Notes under the pieces: model-generated
Database searches by the model: none
What the model saw: the letters and a program-made list of their open reading frames with translations, nothing else
Told to the model about the DNA's origin: nothing
Position numbers and translations under genes: made by a program
NCBI RefSeq assembly: GCF_000220175.1
Contig: NZ_AFPU01000001.1
Coordinates: 1,151,512 to 1,215,511 of the forward strand
Source: Nitrosarchaeum koreense MY1
GTDB lineage: Archaea; Thermoproteota; Nitrososphaeria; Nitrososphaerales; Nitrosopumilaceae
Direction of reading: 5' to 3'
DNA: 64,000 nt
Shown: in pieces, positions 51,525-60,593 of the stretch
How the letters are laid out: each line of letters begins with the position of its first letter
Position numbering within the stretch: position 1 is the stretch's first letter

Positions 51525-52406
51525 TTATTGTGATAATTTTTTTGCCACTATCAAATCTACTTTATAGGTTAAAGTTGAGCGTGAATTTAGTTTTAAATTC
51601 CAAGTAATAAAAGAAGGTTTTTTTGTCTTTTTAGTAATTGAAAACATCATCTTTTCCAAGTTCGATCTCAATGTCGATTCATCAAGGAATTTTTTAACAG
51701 AATTTTTACCTCTGTCATAATCATAAGGGTCAGATATTACAAATGTACCTGCATGAATTTGTTCAGAGACTTTTTTTAGATAATCTATAGGTTCAACTAA
51801 TTCTAAAACATTTAATGCTAAAATCAAATCAAATTTTGTCTTACCAAAAACATCAGATAGAAAATCAGCTACAAAATAATCCAAATTATCCTTAGATGTT
51901 TTTTTTGCCATACTTAATGCATTAAAAGATCTGTCAATTCCAAATACAATTTGATTGGTATCTGCAAGATAATTACTCATAGTTCCAATAGAGCAGCCAT
52001 ATTCTAACACAAGTTTTGATTTTGGTAATGCATTCAATTCATTTTTAATATTGGAATAAAATTTTGATTTTTGACTATTTTGATAGATTTTACTCCATCT
52101 CTCTTCAAGTAATGTTCTATCGTCAGTTTTTCGTACACAATTTGACAATGAATGTTTGAGAAATTTTTTCATTTTTTCGTGAGATGCAGAATTAAATAAT
52201 TTCCCTCCCAACATAATTCTCTCAGAGAGATATTTTGAAAAATCATCCCAAAGAATCGGAATTTTATTAATTATTGGAAATGATAACGAACATTTTTTGC
52301 ATTCCAAAATACCTTCTTCAATTTCATTTTCTTTTTTAAATACATCAAGATCTAACTTTGAGCTACATCTAACACATCTAAGAAAATCAAGACTAAATTC
52401 ATGCAT
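51525..52406 (-). CDS. SAM-dependent methyltransferase with N-terminal Trm112-like zinc domain
   Basis: A 293-residue protein. Residues about 1-50 are a Trm112-like zinc module with LRCVRCSSKL and ECKKCSLSFPIINKIPILW. The methyltransferase fold follows, with motif I KLVLEYGCSIGTMSNYL (about 131-147), FGIDRSFNALSMAKK (about 153-167) and FDLILALNVLELVEP (about 187-201). The ATG at 52406 is preferred; a TTG at 52424 adds six residues. Substrate unknown. It is divergent from the gene at 52486. Confidence 0.8.
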   Translation of the reverse strand: MHEFSLDFLRCVRCSSKLDLDVFKKENEIEEGILECKKCSLSFPIINKIPILWDDFSKYLSERIMLGGKLFNSASHEKMKKFLKHSLSNCVRKTDDRTLLEERWSKIYQNSQKSKFYSNIKNELNALPKSKLVLEYGCSIGTMSNYLADTNQIVFGIDRSFNALSMAKKTSKDNLDYFVADFLSDVFGKTKFDLILALNVLELVEPIDYLKKVSEQIHAGTFVISDPYDYDRGKNSVKKFLDESTLRSNLEKMMFSITKKTKKPSFITWNLKLNSRSTLTYKVDLIVAKKLSQ

Positions 52407-52485
52407 TTTTGTATACCAATCCAAACAAGTTGGAATTAATAATTTCTTTTAGATACAATAGAGGAATAATGTTAAATGGAGTATT

Positions 52486-53700
52486 TTGAAGATTTTATGC
52501 GATTTGGGAGAATTTGAAGAATTTGCAGAGGCGTTGTTTGGTCAATTATCTGTAGAAATCAATGAGGAAAAAGAAATTGCCAAACTTGCAAACTTGGCAA
52601 AAGAGGATCTCTCACAGAAAGTCACATTTGAAAAATTAGAAGACATAGCTAATCAGGCATATCCAATATTAAAGAAAAAGGTCGAGGAATTTCTAGGAAT
52701 TAAAATTGCAGATAATTTAAAAATAGAATTTCCAGAGTTGATTGAATTAAAAAAATTAAAAGGTGAAAAAGTATTTTCAGACGAAAAATCAAAAGTGTTT
52801 GTAAGAGAATTATTTGGTGCAGTTGCAAATGAGGATCTTAATAAAATTGCAGAGTTGATGAAAAAAGATACTGCAAAATATCTTGTCTATTCTACTTATG
52901 CCATACAATACATCTCAAAAATATCTACAACCTATGGAGATTATCTAGACTCCATAATTTACCTTAACAAATTCGTACTTTCCAGATACCCACAAATTAT
53001 CTTACACAAACAGGGAGAACCTTATGAATCAAGATTTGCAAATGTAAATTCAGGCTATTTAGGAGCTGTTAAAATGACTGTACTTGAAGAATTAATCCAT
53101 TCAACCCAAGAAAAATTACATCAATTAAACAAAAATGCTGCAACTCAGGTTAATCTAATTAATGAAGAATTGGCAACAATAATCTTAGGATTAGATAATC
53201 AAGCTGTAAATAATCTGTCAGAATATTTGCAACTCCAAGCTGTCCCAGATGATTTTCCATTTGCAAAAAAAGCAAATCTATTTTTCTTTTTAAATCCTGA
53301 TCACTTCTTAATTGAGCAGATTGGTCCTGATGTAATGACATTTACACATGTGGAAATTGATCCTAAAATTTCAAATGCAATTCCTCAATTGCTAGACATT
53401 TATAAAAAATGGTTAAATCCAATTCAACAGCACCATGCAGCTTTTACATTAATGGAAGGAATGGCAGGATTTGCAATAGAAAATATCTTAAAAGATGATC
53501 AAGACTTTCAAAATTATCTGACCACCTTTATGGGCACAGATTTCTCGTCATACCAGGTTCGAAAAAGCATGGGAAAAGACTTTACAAGAATAATCTACGA
53601 GAAATTTGGGGAAAATGCATTCAAAAAATTAATTGAATACCCACCAAATACAAGAGAGATAAAAGAGCCACAATTATACCTGAACAGGATAAAACAGTAA
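52486..53700 (+). CDS. Uncharacterised protein with a possible zincin-like motif (404 aa)
   Basis: No family is recognised with certainty. It is largely helical and acidic. A VLEELIHSTQEKLHQ stretch (about 204-218) resembles a degenerate metalloprotease helix (E-x2-H with a following H), and a distal EGMAGFAIENIL segment (about 323-334) could supply a Glu. Start TTG 52486. The stop is 3 nt before the SirB1-like gene, so the two are cotranscribed and probably act together. Confidence 0.6.
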   Translation: MKILCDLGEFEEFAEALFGQLSVEINEEKEIAKLANLAKEDLSQKVTFEKLEDIANQAYPILKKKVEEFLGIKIADNLKIEFPELIELKKLKGEKVFSDEKSKVFVRELFGAVANEDLNKIAELMKKDTAKYLVYSTYAIQYISKISTTYGDYLDSIIYLNKFVLSRYPQIILHKQGEPYESRFANVNSGYLGAVKMTVLEELIHSTQEKLHQLNKNAATQVNLINEELATIILGLDNQAVNNLSEYLQLQAVPDDFPFAKKANLFFFLNPDHFLIEQIGPDVMTFTHVEIDPKISNAIPQLLDIYKKWLNPIQQHHAAFTLMEGMAGFAIENILKDDQDFQNYLTTFMGTDFSSYQVRKSMGKDFTRIIYEKFGENAFKKLIEYPPNTREIKEPQLYLNRIKQ

Positions 53701-53703
53701 CAA

Positions 53704-54522
53704 TTGCCAGAAAAATTTGATCCCTTAGTAGCTGAATGGCTTTCATTTGCAAAAAACCCAAACTTCAATTTAGTCGAAAAGTGTCTCAAATTTGCCCAAA
53801 TTCTAGAATATCCTGATCTAGAAATTGAAAAATACATTCAAAAGATTGCAGTAATTGGAAAGTCATTAAAAGAATCAATCAGTGACGTAAAAAACCCTAC
53901 ATACCAGGTTTCAATTTTAAATGAACATCTTTTTCAAAATTTAGGATATAGTGGCGATACTGATGATTACTATAATCCAAAAAATAATTTTTTAAATGAA
54001 GTAATTGATAAAAAATCAGGACTTCCAATAACAATCTCTATACTATATGCTGAAATTGCAAAATTTATTGGATTAGAGCTTAAGATAGTAGGATTTCCAA
54101 GCCACATATTGGTAAAATATAATGAAGAAATGATTTTAGATCCGTTTAACGATGGAATGCTATTAGATATAGATGACCTTCAAGATATTTTAGATGAAAA
54201 TTTTGGTGGAGAATTGGAATTCAAACCAGAGTTTCTTGATGAAATAAGTCACGAGCAAATTCTTGTCAGATTAGCTAGAAATTTAAAAAATTCATATGTT
54301 CAATCTTTTGTTTATGACAAAGCACTAAGATGTACAAACATGGTGTTAGCAGTTGAGCCAAATTCACCAGACGACATCAGAGATAAAGGAATACTAGAAG
54401 AAAGACTATTGAATTCAGACATAGCGCTGGAATATTTGAACCGATATTTAGAAATTAATCCAAACGCAGAAGACGTAGATTTTATTTTAGAACTAATAAG
54501 AAGTATTAAAACAAAAAACTAG
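53704..54522 (+). CDS. SirB1-like transglutaminase-fold protein with TPR tail
   Basis: A 272-residue protein. Residues about 30-190 match the SirB1 pattern: LNEHLFQNLGYSGDTDDYYNPKNNFLNEVIDKKSGLPITISILYAEIAKFIGL and then VGFPSHILVKY and LDPFNDG. Family members often lack the catalytic Cys, and here the position after GLPIT is Ile-Ser. Residues about 195-272 look like two TPR-type helical pairs (RCTNMVLAVEPNSPD, YLNRYLEINPNAED). Start TTG 53704. It is translated behind the 404-residue protein. Confidence 0.75.
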   Translation: MPEKFDPLVAEWLSFAKNPNFNLVEKCLKFAQILEYPDLEIEKYIQKIAVIGKSLKESISDVKNPTYQVSILNEHLFQNLGYSGDTDDYYNPKNNFLNEVIDKKSGLPITISILYAEIAKFIGLELKIVGFPSHILVKYNEEMILDPFNDGMLLDIDDLQDILDENFGGELEFKPEFLDEISHEQILVRLARNLKNSYVQSFVYDKALRCTNMVLAVEPNSPDDIRDKGILEERLLNSDIALEYLNRYLEINPNAEDVDFILELIRSIKTKN

Positions 54523-54689
54523 TCAATAATAGAACTAATATCTTGTCCATTTTTGATCATTGATATCTCGTGTCGGGCAATCTTGTTTCTTAATGCTCTT
54601 TTAAGAATATCAACTTCGCTTCTAAGTAATGCAATTTCATCTTCTAACTTTGCTACTCTCTCATAGATTGTTTCTGCTTCTGAACTCAT
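54519..54689 (-). CDS. Small coiled-coil protein (56 aa)
   Basis: Residues 8-40 form an uninterrupted heptad pattern (IYERVAKLEDEIALLRSEVDILKRALRNKI) with hydrophobic residues every three to four positions. It probably dimerises. ATG 54689; the stop overlaps the stop of the convergent SirB1-like gene. No other domain. Confidence 0.6.
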   Translation of the reverse strand: MSSEAETIYERVAKLEDEIALLRSEVDILKRALRNKIARHEISMIKNGQDISSIID

Positions 54690-54763
54690 GATTATCTATC
54701 ATAAAAAAATTGTCTTAAAAAGTTATGGGTAAATATTTTGATGGGCTGGTTAGTTTTTTGTAA

Positions 54764-54925
54764 CTACAATTCAAATTCCTGGCGACATTTCTCGCATTTT
54801 CCTCTTTCTTGCCCAGGAGGACCAAGAAGGAATACCTTACCAATGGTCTTACATAAAGGACACATTCCAGTAGTTGCATTTTTTGGGCCACTACGAATGA
54901 TTTTCTGAGTTTTTCTACGTCCCAT
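54764..54925 (-). CDS. Small zinc-ribbon protein (53 aa)
   Basis: A basic N-terminus (MGRRKTQKIIRSGPK) precedes a zinc ribbon with CPLC (22-25) and CEKC (44-47). The basic tail and ribbon suggest binding to RNA or ribosome, as in small archaeal ribosomal-type proteins, but no named family is recognised. The frame is clean with ATG 54925 and TAG 54764. Confidence 0.68.
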   Translation of the reverse strand: MGRRKTQKIIRSGPKNATTGMCPLCKTIGKVFLLGPPGQERGKCEKCRQEFEL

Positions 54926-55144
54926 ACGTTTACTTCTGAAATCGGTCTATTAAGTTTAATTTTTCAATGCCTAAACGAATACAAAATAGACCTGAATTTA
55001 ATACAAAAACTATCAGTCATGTATGAAAAATATCAATTAATTGAAGATTCAAGTAAAATATCTTAGATTTTCTTCAATTTGAACATATTCTTAAAAATTC
55101 AAGAATTTATAAAAAATTAGAAAAGGAAAAAAGATTCAGAAAAA

Positions 55145-55621
55145 TTACAATTTAGGGATGAATCCTAGTGAATTGTAAAGTTCCATTAGTCTTTTTATCG
55201 ATGTATCCTTTTTTGTAGTAGATGGTAATTTAGACAGTATACTTTGGGCCTCGGCTAATGCATCGGTTTTGAGAATCAATGTTGCACCAAGTGTTTTACC
55301 ATCATTTGCTTTCATTACAGCACCATAGAAAGAACAGTGTCCTTTTGGAATGACATTGTTTACACCAAGTGTTACTTTCTCTACATCTGATTTAAGATCA
55401 ATCATAGCAACAGCTAATGGGTAATCTGTAGCACATGCCTTCACAATATAACTCCAATACGGAGAACCCTTCTTGTATTGTTCAACTTTTATTTTAGTCA
55501 AGTACTTACTAATAGATCCATCACCACTTACATACGGTGCAGCCTCTGTGCTTTGCAGAGGAGCTATAACTAACGAACCTACCAATGCAGCTAATGTAAA
55601 GAAGATTATTTTTTTATTCAT
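55145..55621 (-). CDS. Exported protein of unknown function (158 aa)
   Basis: A cleavable-looking signal peptide (about 1-27, KKIIFFTLAALVGSLVIAPLQSTEAAPY) precedes a 130-residue domain with two cysteines (VKACATDYP and KGHCSFYGA) that may form a disulfide. The pattern with KVEQYKKGSPYWSYIVKACA and KSDVEKVTLGVN is one I associate with secreted thaumarchaeal proteins of unknown role. It overlaps the upstream gene by 4 nt. Confidence 0.7.
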   Translation of the reverse strand: MNKKIIFFTLAALVGSLVIAPLQSTEAAPYVSGDGSISKYLTKIKVEQYKKGSPYWSYIVKACATDYPLAVAMIDLKSDVEKVTLGVNNVIPKGHCSFYGAVMKANDGKTLGATLILKTDALAEAQSILSKLPSTTKKDTSIKRLMELYNSLGFIPKL

Positions 55622-55962
55622 AAATTCACCCCCTCAGAGAATTGACTAGTGTGAAATTTGTTCTTAGCAAAAGAAATCAAAGTATCACATGATAAATGAG
55701 TACCTGTGATGATGTCCCTTTGGCAATGAAGACATTTTCTAATAGATGCTCTTTTACAAACCAAGCATAAAGCTATAGGGGCCAGAGGACCATCACAGTT
55801 TTCACATGCATACAAAAAATTACATGGAAAATTAGAAGAAACAAAATTGTTTTCTGCTCTGTTTTCAAATGCAGGGGAGCCTGGTAAATGAGGGGAATGA
55901 TGATTATTTGAAATCAGTTTTGGATTTTGTTCTTCTATGTGACTCATTAAATCATATTTCAC
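55618..55962 (-). CDS. Cysteine-rich zinc-binding protein (114 aa)
   Basis: The N-terminal half is low in pattern (SNNHHSPHLPGSPAFENR). The C-terminal half has CNFLYACENCDGP, CLVC and CLHCQRD, enough for two zinc knuckles (about 47-90). The stop overlaps the ATG of the secreted protein gene (ATGA), so the pair is one operon. An ATG six codons downstream (MSHIEE) is an alternative start. Function unknown. Confidence 0.6.
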   Translation of the reverse strand: MKYDLMSHIEEQNPKLISNNHHSPHLPGSPAFENRAENNFVSSNFPCNFLYACENCDGPLAPIALCLVCKRASIRKCLHCQRDIITGTHLSCDTLISFAKNKFHTSQFSEGVNL

Positions 55963-56050
55963 AGTTTGTTATTAGACAATAACTTAGAATTTGTGGCATG
56001 CCTTAATTTCGATTATTTTTAAAACAGTTTAAATCACTGAATGACTTGAT

Positions 56051-57937
56051 GTGAATTCATTGAAATTATCTACAATGTTAATTATAGGAACGTTTGGAAT
56101 TTTTCTAATTTTTGGAGTTTATGGATATTATTCATTTTCAATATCAATTCAAGAGGTAAATAAGTTACTTACAACTAGAAATGAAGGATTCGCATTTAAC
56201 ATGATGCAAGATCTTGATGAGTATATTGATAAAAGAATTGAAGATTTTAGACAGCTAACAAAACTTCCAATAATTCAAGAATCATTAATGAAATCTAATC
56301 AGGAGTTTCTTCATAGACAACAAGTACAAAAAATAATGAAAGAACAAGATCCTCTTACAAATATTGAAAATCAACCATTTATTTCACCAACTGTCAATAC
56401 AGAATTGATATCAGAATTAACTGATGTAATAGATTTCTATAAATCAGAATACGATTACGATGTAATATCAGAATTATACATTACAAATATCTACGGTGCA
56501 AACGTTGTATTAGATTCTGAAACATCAGATTATAGACACGATGATGAAAAATGGTGGCAAGAAGCAAAAGCTAAAGGTACCTATATAGGAGAAACAGAGT
56601 ATGACGAAAAATTAGGAAATTATATCATAACAATAGGTTTGAGAATAGATGATCAAAATAGAGAATTTTTAGGAGTACTTAGAGTTTCATTAACACTAAA
56701 TGATTTAATTCATGAATTTATTAATGATGCAGAAATTCTCAATTTACAAAACAGATCAATATTATTAATTAATGAAAAAGGGCAAACAATATACTCAAAT
56801 GGAATTCAAGATTTTAGAGAAACTAAAGCTGTTACGTATTTTGATTTAATTCAATCTTTGAAAGATGTAGGAACTGTAAACATTTCGGATAATCCAGACG
56901 ATCCAATTTTCATATCATATGCAAAATCTACAGGGTATAAGCAGTTTGAAGGTTTTGGATGGACATCAATAGTTGATCAATCCAATTCTTCATTTACTGA
57001 AGAATTTGTTGATCTGAAAAATTCTTTTCTTGTAATATCGATTTTGGGAATGGTATCATCAGTAATGATTGGACTTATTTTATCATATTTTATTTCAAAT
57101 CCATTACGTCTGTTAAGTAAAATGGCAAAGCAGTTCTCAGGAGGAGATTTTGACTCTAATTTCAAAGGCTCAAAAATTATGGAAATCAATATGATCGGTA
57201 ATTCATTTAATTCAATGGGTCAGTCTCTTAAAAAATTAATTGAAACTGAAAAAAAATTAGCTGAATCTCATGCAATGATGAAAAATGAAAGATTAGGAGC
57301 TATTGGCCAACTTTCAGCAAGTATGGCACATGATCTAAAAAACCCACTTGCCACAATTAAAACATCAGCAACTATAATTCAAAAACAGGTAATCAACACA
57401 GATCCTGAAATAGAAAAGGCAATGCAAAGAATGGATAGAGCCATATTCCGTATGTCTCATCAAATAGACGATGTTTTAAATTTTGTACGAATCACTCCGT
57501 TAAATTTATCTGAAAAAAGAATTACAGATATCATAAATGAATCAATTGATTTGTTAGAAATACCAAATAATATTAAATTAAAAATAATAGATTCTGATTT
57601 CACAATTTTATGTGATGTAAAAAAACTAGAAATTGTTTTTACAAACATCATTTTAAATGCAATTCAGGCAATTGGTAAAGTAGAAGGACAGATAGACATA
57701 AAATCACAGGTCATAGATGACAATATCAAAATAGAAATATCGGATTCTGGACCAAAAATACCTTCTGAAATATTAGATAAAGTGTTTGAACCACTTTTCA
57801 CAACCAAAGAAAAAGGAACAGGTTTAGGTCTTTCATCATGCAAAAATATCATAGAACAACATGGAGGAACTATCTCAGCTCATAACAATCCAACCACATT
57901 TACAATAATACTTCCAAAAAAGACAAAGAATCAGTAA
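56051..57937 (+). CDS. Membrane sensor histidine kinase with extracellular Cache-like domain
   Basis: A 628-residue sensor kinase. TM1 is about 9-28 and an extracellular dCache-like sensor covers about 30-325, with DDEKWWQEAKAKGTYIGE as the typical block. TM2 is about 331-353, followed by HAMP (about 354-405). The phosphoacceptor is His 427 in SMAHDLKNPLATIK. The ATPase part has NIILNAIQAIG (N box), DSGPKIP and GTGLGLSSCKNI. GTG 56051 is the likely start. A response regulator gene follows 32 nt downstream. The ligand is unknown; dCache sensors usually bind small organic molecules. Confidence 0.9.
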   Translation: MNSLKLSTMLIIGTFGIFLIFGVYGYYSFSISIQEVNKLLTTRNEGFAFNMMQDLDEYIDKRIEDFRQLTKLPIIQESLMKSNQEFLHRQQVQKIMKEQDPLTNIENQPFISPTVNTELISELTDVIDFYKSEYDYDVISELYITNIYGANVVLDSETSDYRHDDEKWWQEAKAKGTYIGETEYDEKLGNYIITIGLRIDDQNREFLGVLRVSLTLNDLIHEFINDAEILNLQNRSILLINEKGQTIYSNGIQDFRETKAVTYFDLIQSLKDVGTVNISDNPDDPIFISYAKSTGYKQFEGFGWTSIVDQSNSSFTEEFVDLKNSFLVISILGMVSSVMIGLILSYFISNPLRLLSKMAKQFSGGDFDSNFKGSKIMEINMIGNSFNSMGQSLKKLIETEKKLAESHAMMKNERLGAIGQLSASMAHDLKNPLATIKTSATIIQKQVINTDPEIEKAMQRMDRAIFRMSHQIDDVLNFVRITPLNLSEKRITDIINESIDLLEIPNNIKLKIIDSDFTILCDVKKLEIVFTNIILNAIQAIGKVEGQIDIKSQVIDDNIKIEISDSGPKIPSEILDKVFEPLFTTKEKGTGLGLSSCKNIIEQHGGTISAHNNPTTFTIILPKKTKNQ

Positions 57938-57969
57938 GAGATTTTAACAGAAAACTAACATACTTTACA

Positions 57970-58335
57970 ATGGATAAAAAAAAGATCGTTCTTATCGTTG
58001 ATGATGATGTAGATCTTTTAGAAAATACTGTATTTTTGATAAAAAGTGCAGGATATGATGTAGTAATGGCTCAAAATGGTGTTGAAGCGGTTCAAAAATA
58101 CAAAGAAACTAATCCAAATCTAGTCTTAATGGATGTAAGGATGCCTATCATGGATGGATATGACGCATTTTTTAAGATTAACCAATATGATTCCAATGCC
58201 AAAGTAATTTTAATAACAGCATATGCACATGATGAAAAAAAACATACCAAAGCGAAAAATCTTAATCTAATTGATACAATCTCAAAACCTTATACTATTG
58301 AACAGCTTGAAGATATCATCTCAAAAAATATTTAG
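57970..58335 (+). CDS. Single-domain response regulator (CheY-like)
   Basis: A 121-residue receiver domain with no output domain. The acidic pocket is LIVDDDVDLL (about 8-17), the phosphoacceptor Asp is in LVLMDVRMPIMDG (about 53-65), the switch Thr is in ILITAYAHD, and the conserved Lys is in ISKPYTIEQ (about 105-113). It is encoded directly behind the kinase and should be its partner. Its stop overlaps the 3' end of the convergent gene by 4 nt. Confidence 0.93.
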   Translation: MDKKKIVLIVDDDVDLLENTVFLIKSAGYDVVMAQNGVEAVQKYKETNPNLVLMDVRMPIMDGYDAFFKINQYDSNAKVILITAYAHDEKKHTKAKNLNLIDTISKPYTIEQLEDIISKNI

Positions 58336-59177
58336 GATTTTAGCTTCTTTATTTGTTTGAATCTGTTTGTATAAAACGATATTGCCTCATCGACGAATTT
58401 GTAGTACCATTTTTTTAATTCAGGATCATTGTCTAGTAATTTTTTCCATTGTTTAGTGTAATTATTTGATTTCTTTGAGGAGATCAAAAGATTGGTATAA
58501 AACCAATAAGATATTTGATTTGCAAGATCTTCTTCATTTATCTGCTCAAAATTATTCTGATATTTTACATTAATGTATGTCATCAATTCGTAAATTGGCA
58601 AAGCTGTAATATTAGAAATTTGAATATTATCCATAAACATTCCAGATGCCAATGTCTTTAATCTGTCTGTATCATTTCCTATGATTGATTTTACATAGTT
58701 CCATTTTCCAAAAATCTGTGGCAACACATCGGAATATTTTTCTGCCATCTTTTCAATGTCTTTTTCGGATAAATTCATCACATCTAGGCAATACAATATT
58801 CCATGAAGAGATAATCGGTAAAGATCTGATGGTGCTTTTTGAATATTTTTTCCATCTTTTACTACTAATCCAACATCTAACAAACCCATAGTATGTTTTC
58901 CTCTAGCCATTCTTCCAACCAATAGTCTACGATAGTCTTTTTCTTGTGTTCTTATATTAGAAGAATCTGAAAGATGTGTTTTTGCCATACCCCATGTAGT
59001 GAGTCTGCCATTTACTGCTAGAATCTCTAGTAATCTTTGTACGTTTTCATGGTGTTTGGGACCTTTTCTATTTTGGTACGAATATTGTCCAAAAATACGA
59101 TGCGCGGTAGGCCTAGTGTATTGTTTGTATGCTGAAAGATTCCCATAAACTGCACCTTGTTCTTTTATTGATGGCAT
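58332..59177 (-). CDS. Winged-helix protein of unknown function (281 aa)
   Basis: Residues about 45-115 form an HTH-like unit (NVQRLLEILAVNGRLTTWGMAKTHLSD, then a basic RMARGKHTMGLLDVGLVVKDG wing). The rest is helical with acidic stretches and no recognised domain. The ATG at 59177 is preferred; a TTG at 59189 adds four residues. The start region overlaps a 21-nt sequence repeated in inverse orientation at 62657, so its promoter may be duplicated. Probably a regulator. Confidence 0.65.
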   Translation of the reverse strand: MPSIKEQGAVYGNLSAYKQYTRPTAHRIFGQYSYQNRKGPKHHENVQRLLEILAVNGRLTTWGMAKTHLSDSSNIRTQEKDYRRLLVGRMARGKHTMGLLDVGLVVKDGKNIQKAPSDLYRLSLHGILYCLDVMNLSEKDIEKMAEKYSDVLPQIFGKWNYVKSIIGNDTDRLKTLASGMFMDNIQISNITALPIYELMTYINVKYQNNFEQINEEDLANQISYWFYTNLLISSKKSNNYTKQWKKLLDNDPELKKWYYKFVDEAISFYTNRFKQIKKLKS

Positions 59178-59191
59178 GCCACAAACCAATA
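59171..59191 (-). repeat. 21-bp inverted repeat containing the palindrome GGCATGCC, copy 1
   Basis: The minus strand reads TATTGGTTTGTGGCATGCC followed by AT. The same 21 nt occur on the plus strand at 62657-62677. Copy 1 covers the start codon of the winged-helix gene. A shorter 13-nt match (TTTGTGGCATGCC) lies at 55990-56002. Confidence 0.8.
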
Positions 59192-59304
59192 TGTATGAGC
59201 ATATAATAAGCTACAAAAGCAAATTTATGATAAAAACCATAAAAATACATATTTTAGAATTTAGCTCATGTGATTTAAAAAATTAGAACTGGATGATATA
59301 GATT

Positions 59305-59514
59305 ATGGAATCAAGAAACACGTATGTATTAGCAATCTTAGGTTGCATCATCATAATTATTGCAATGTTTTTTAGTTTAAGTTTAGATAAAATAATTATC
59401 AAACCTCTTATCAAAAATTATGCAATACTAGATACGTACATAAGATTAGATCAATCAAAATCGCTTACTTTATTGACAACAAATATTTTAGATGCAGTGC
59501 CACATGAAAAATAA
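59305..59514 (+). CDS. Small membrane protein (69 aa)
   Basis: One transmembrane helix (about 7-28, YVLAILGCIIIIIAMFFSLSL) followed by a hydrophilic tail (LDKIIIKPLIKNYAILDTYIRLDQ). It starts at ATG 59305 and overlaps the start of the secreted repeat-protein gene by 11 nt, which suggests cotranslation. No family recognised. Confidence 0.55.
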   Translation: MESRNTYVLAILGCIIIIIAMFFSLSLDKIIIKPLIKNYAILDTYIRLDQSKSLTLLTTNILDAVPHEK

Positions 59515-60511
59515 AAAAGATGTTTTTGCTATGAATTTTATTTTCACATTATTAATAATTGGAATTATAATGTATCCAGTAGCTAGTTTTGCAGAATCAT
59601 ATGTCAGTTTAGATAAAAAGTCATATACAATTGGAGATGAAATTAAAATTTCAGGAAGAGTCGTTTATGAAGAAAACGTACCTATAGTGATTCAGGTTCG
59701 TAGTATTTCAGATTTAGTTGCAATAAAGCAATTTTTCCCGTTAAAATCAGGATCATTTTCAACAGATATTGATATAATTGGTCCTAAATGGACACAATCA
59801 GGATCATATACTGTAATAATTTCATATGATGATGAAAAATTCGAAAAGATTTTTAGTTTTTCTACTAACACATCTGAAAAAAATGAATCTGAACAAACAA
59901 GACATACTCAAGAAACAATCCAATCTCAAAAACCTAAATCAAAAATTTCAATATCAGATTTTCCAGATCCCACACTTTCTCCAAACTATTACATTAACTT
60001 GTATAACACTGATTCCGATTTTAAAAAATTATTTGATACTTCGTTCCCCGAATATAGAATTCAAGAAGTAGTAGGGTATGAGTTAACAGATATTCCAGGA
60101 TTTCCTGATTATAATTTATCCCCACAATATTATGTGGATAGATATTCAAATGAGCCTAGATTTAGAGTATGGTTTGATTCACAATTTCCTGACAAAACAA
60201 TTTATGATATCGTAGGTATGTCTGAAAAAACTAGACCTACGATACCCAGTTGGATTAAACAATACGTTCAACTATGGTCTACAGGAGAAATAACAGATTC
60301 GCAGTTCACTTCAGGAATTACAGAATTAATTCAAAAAAAGATACTCATACTTAGTGACGACATAATAAAAACAAAGAATTTAGATGACAACATTCCATCA
60401 TGGTTTAAGAATACTGCAACATGGTATTCAAATGAAACAATTACAGAAGATGATTTTTTACTTGGATTGCAGTTTCTTATTGAAAAAAAGATAATCACAA
60501 TTCAAACTTAG
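59504..60511 (+). CDS. Exported thaumarchaeal repeat protein (335 aa)
   Basis: A signal peptide or anchor (about 8-30, MNFIFTLLIIGIIMYPVASFAES) is followed by an Ig-like domain (YVSLDKKSYTIGDEIKISGRV, about 31-115). Then come two copies of a Pro/Tyr-rich unit (FPDPTLSPNYYINLY and FPDYNLSPQYYVDRY, each ending in an FP-x4-I motif), and two copies of an IPSW-helix unit (IPSWIKQYVQLWSTGEIT and IPSWFKNTATWYSNETIT). The IPSW unit is common in secreted Nitrosopumilus proteins as I recall. ATG 59504 is chosen over 59492. Probably a cell-surface protein. Confidence 0.75.
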   Translation: MKNKKDVFAMNFIFTLLIIGIIMYPVASFAESYVSLDKKSYTIGDEIKISGRVVYEENVPIVIQVRSISDLVAIKQFFPLKSGSFSTDIDIIGPKWTQSGSYTVIISYDDEKFEKIFSFSTNTSEKNESEQTRHTQETIQSQKPKSKISISDFPDPTLSPNYYINLYNTDSDFKKLFDTSFPEYRIQEVVGYELTDIPGFPDYNLSPQYYVDRYSNEPRFRVWFDSQFPDKTIYDIVGMSEKTRPTIPSWIKQYVQLWSTGEITDSQFTSGITELIQKKILILSDDIIKTKNLDDNIPSWFKNTATWYSNETITEDDFLLGLQFLIEKKIITIQT

Positions 60512-60593
60512 ATAATTCATGCTAGTTAAAAATCAAAAATACTTGAATAATTGAAATGTAACTTTTAATAATCAAGTACAATATAAGAGAATA

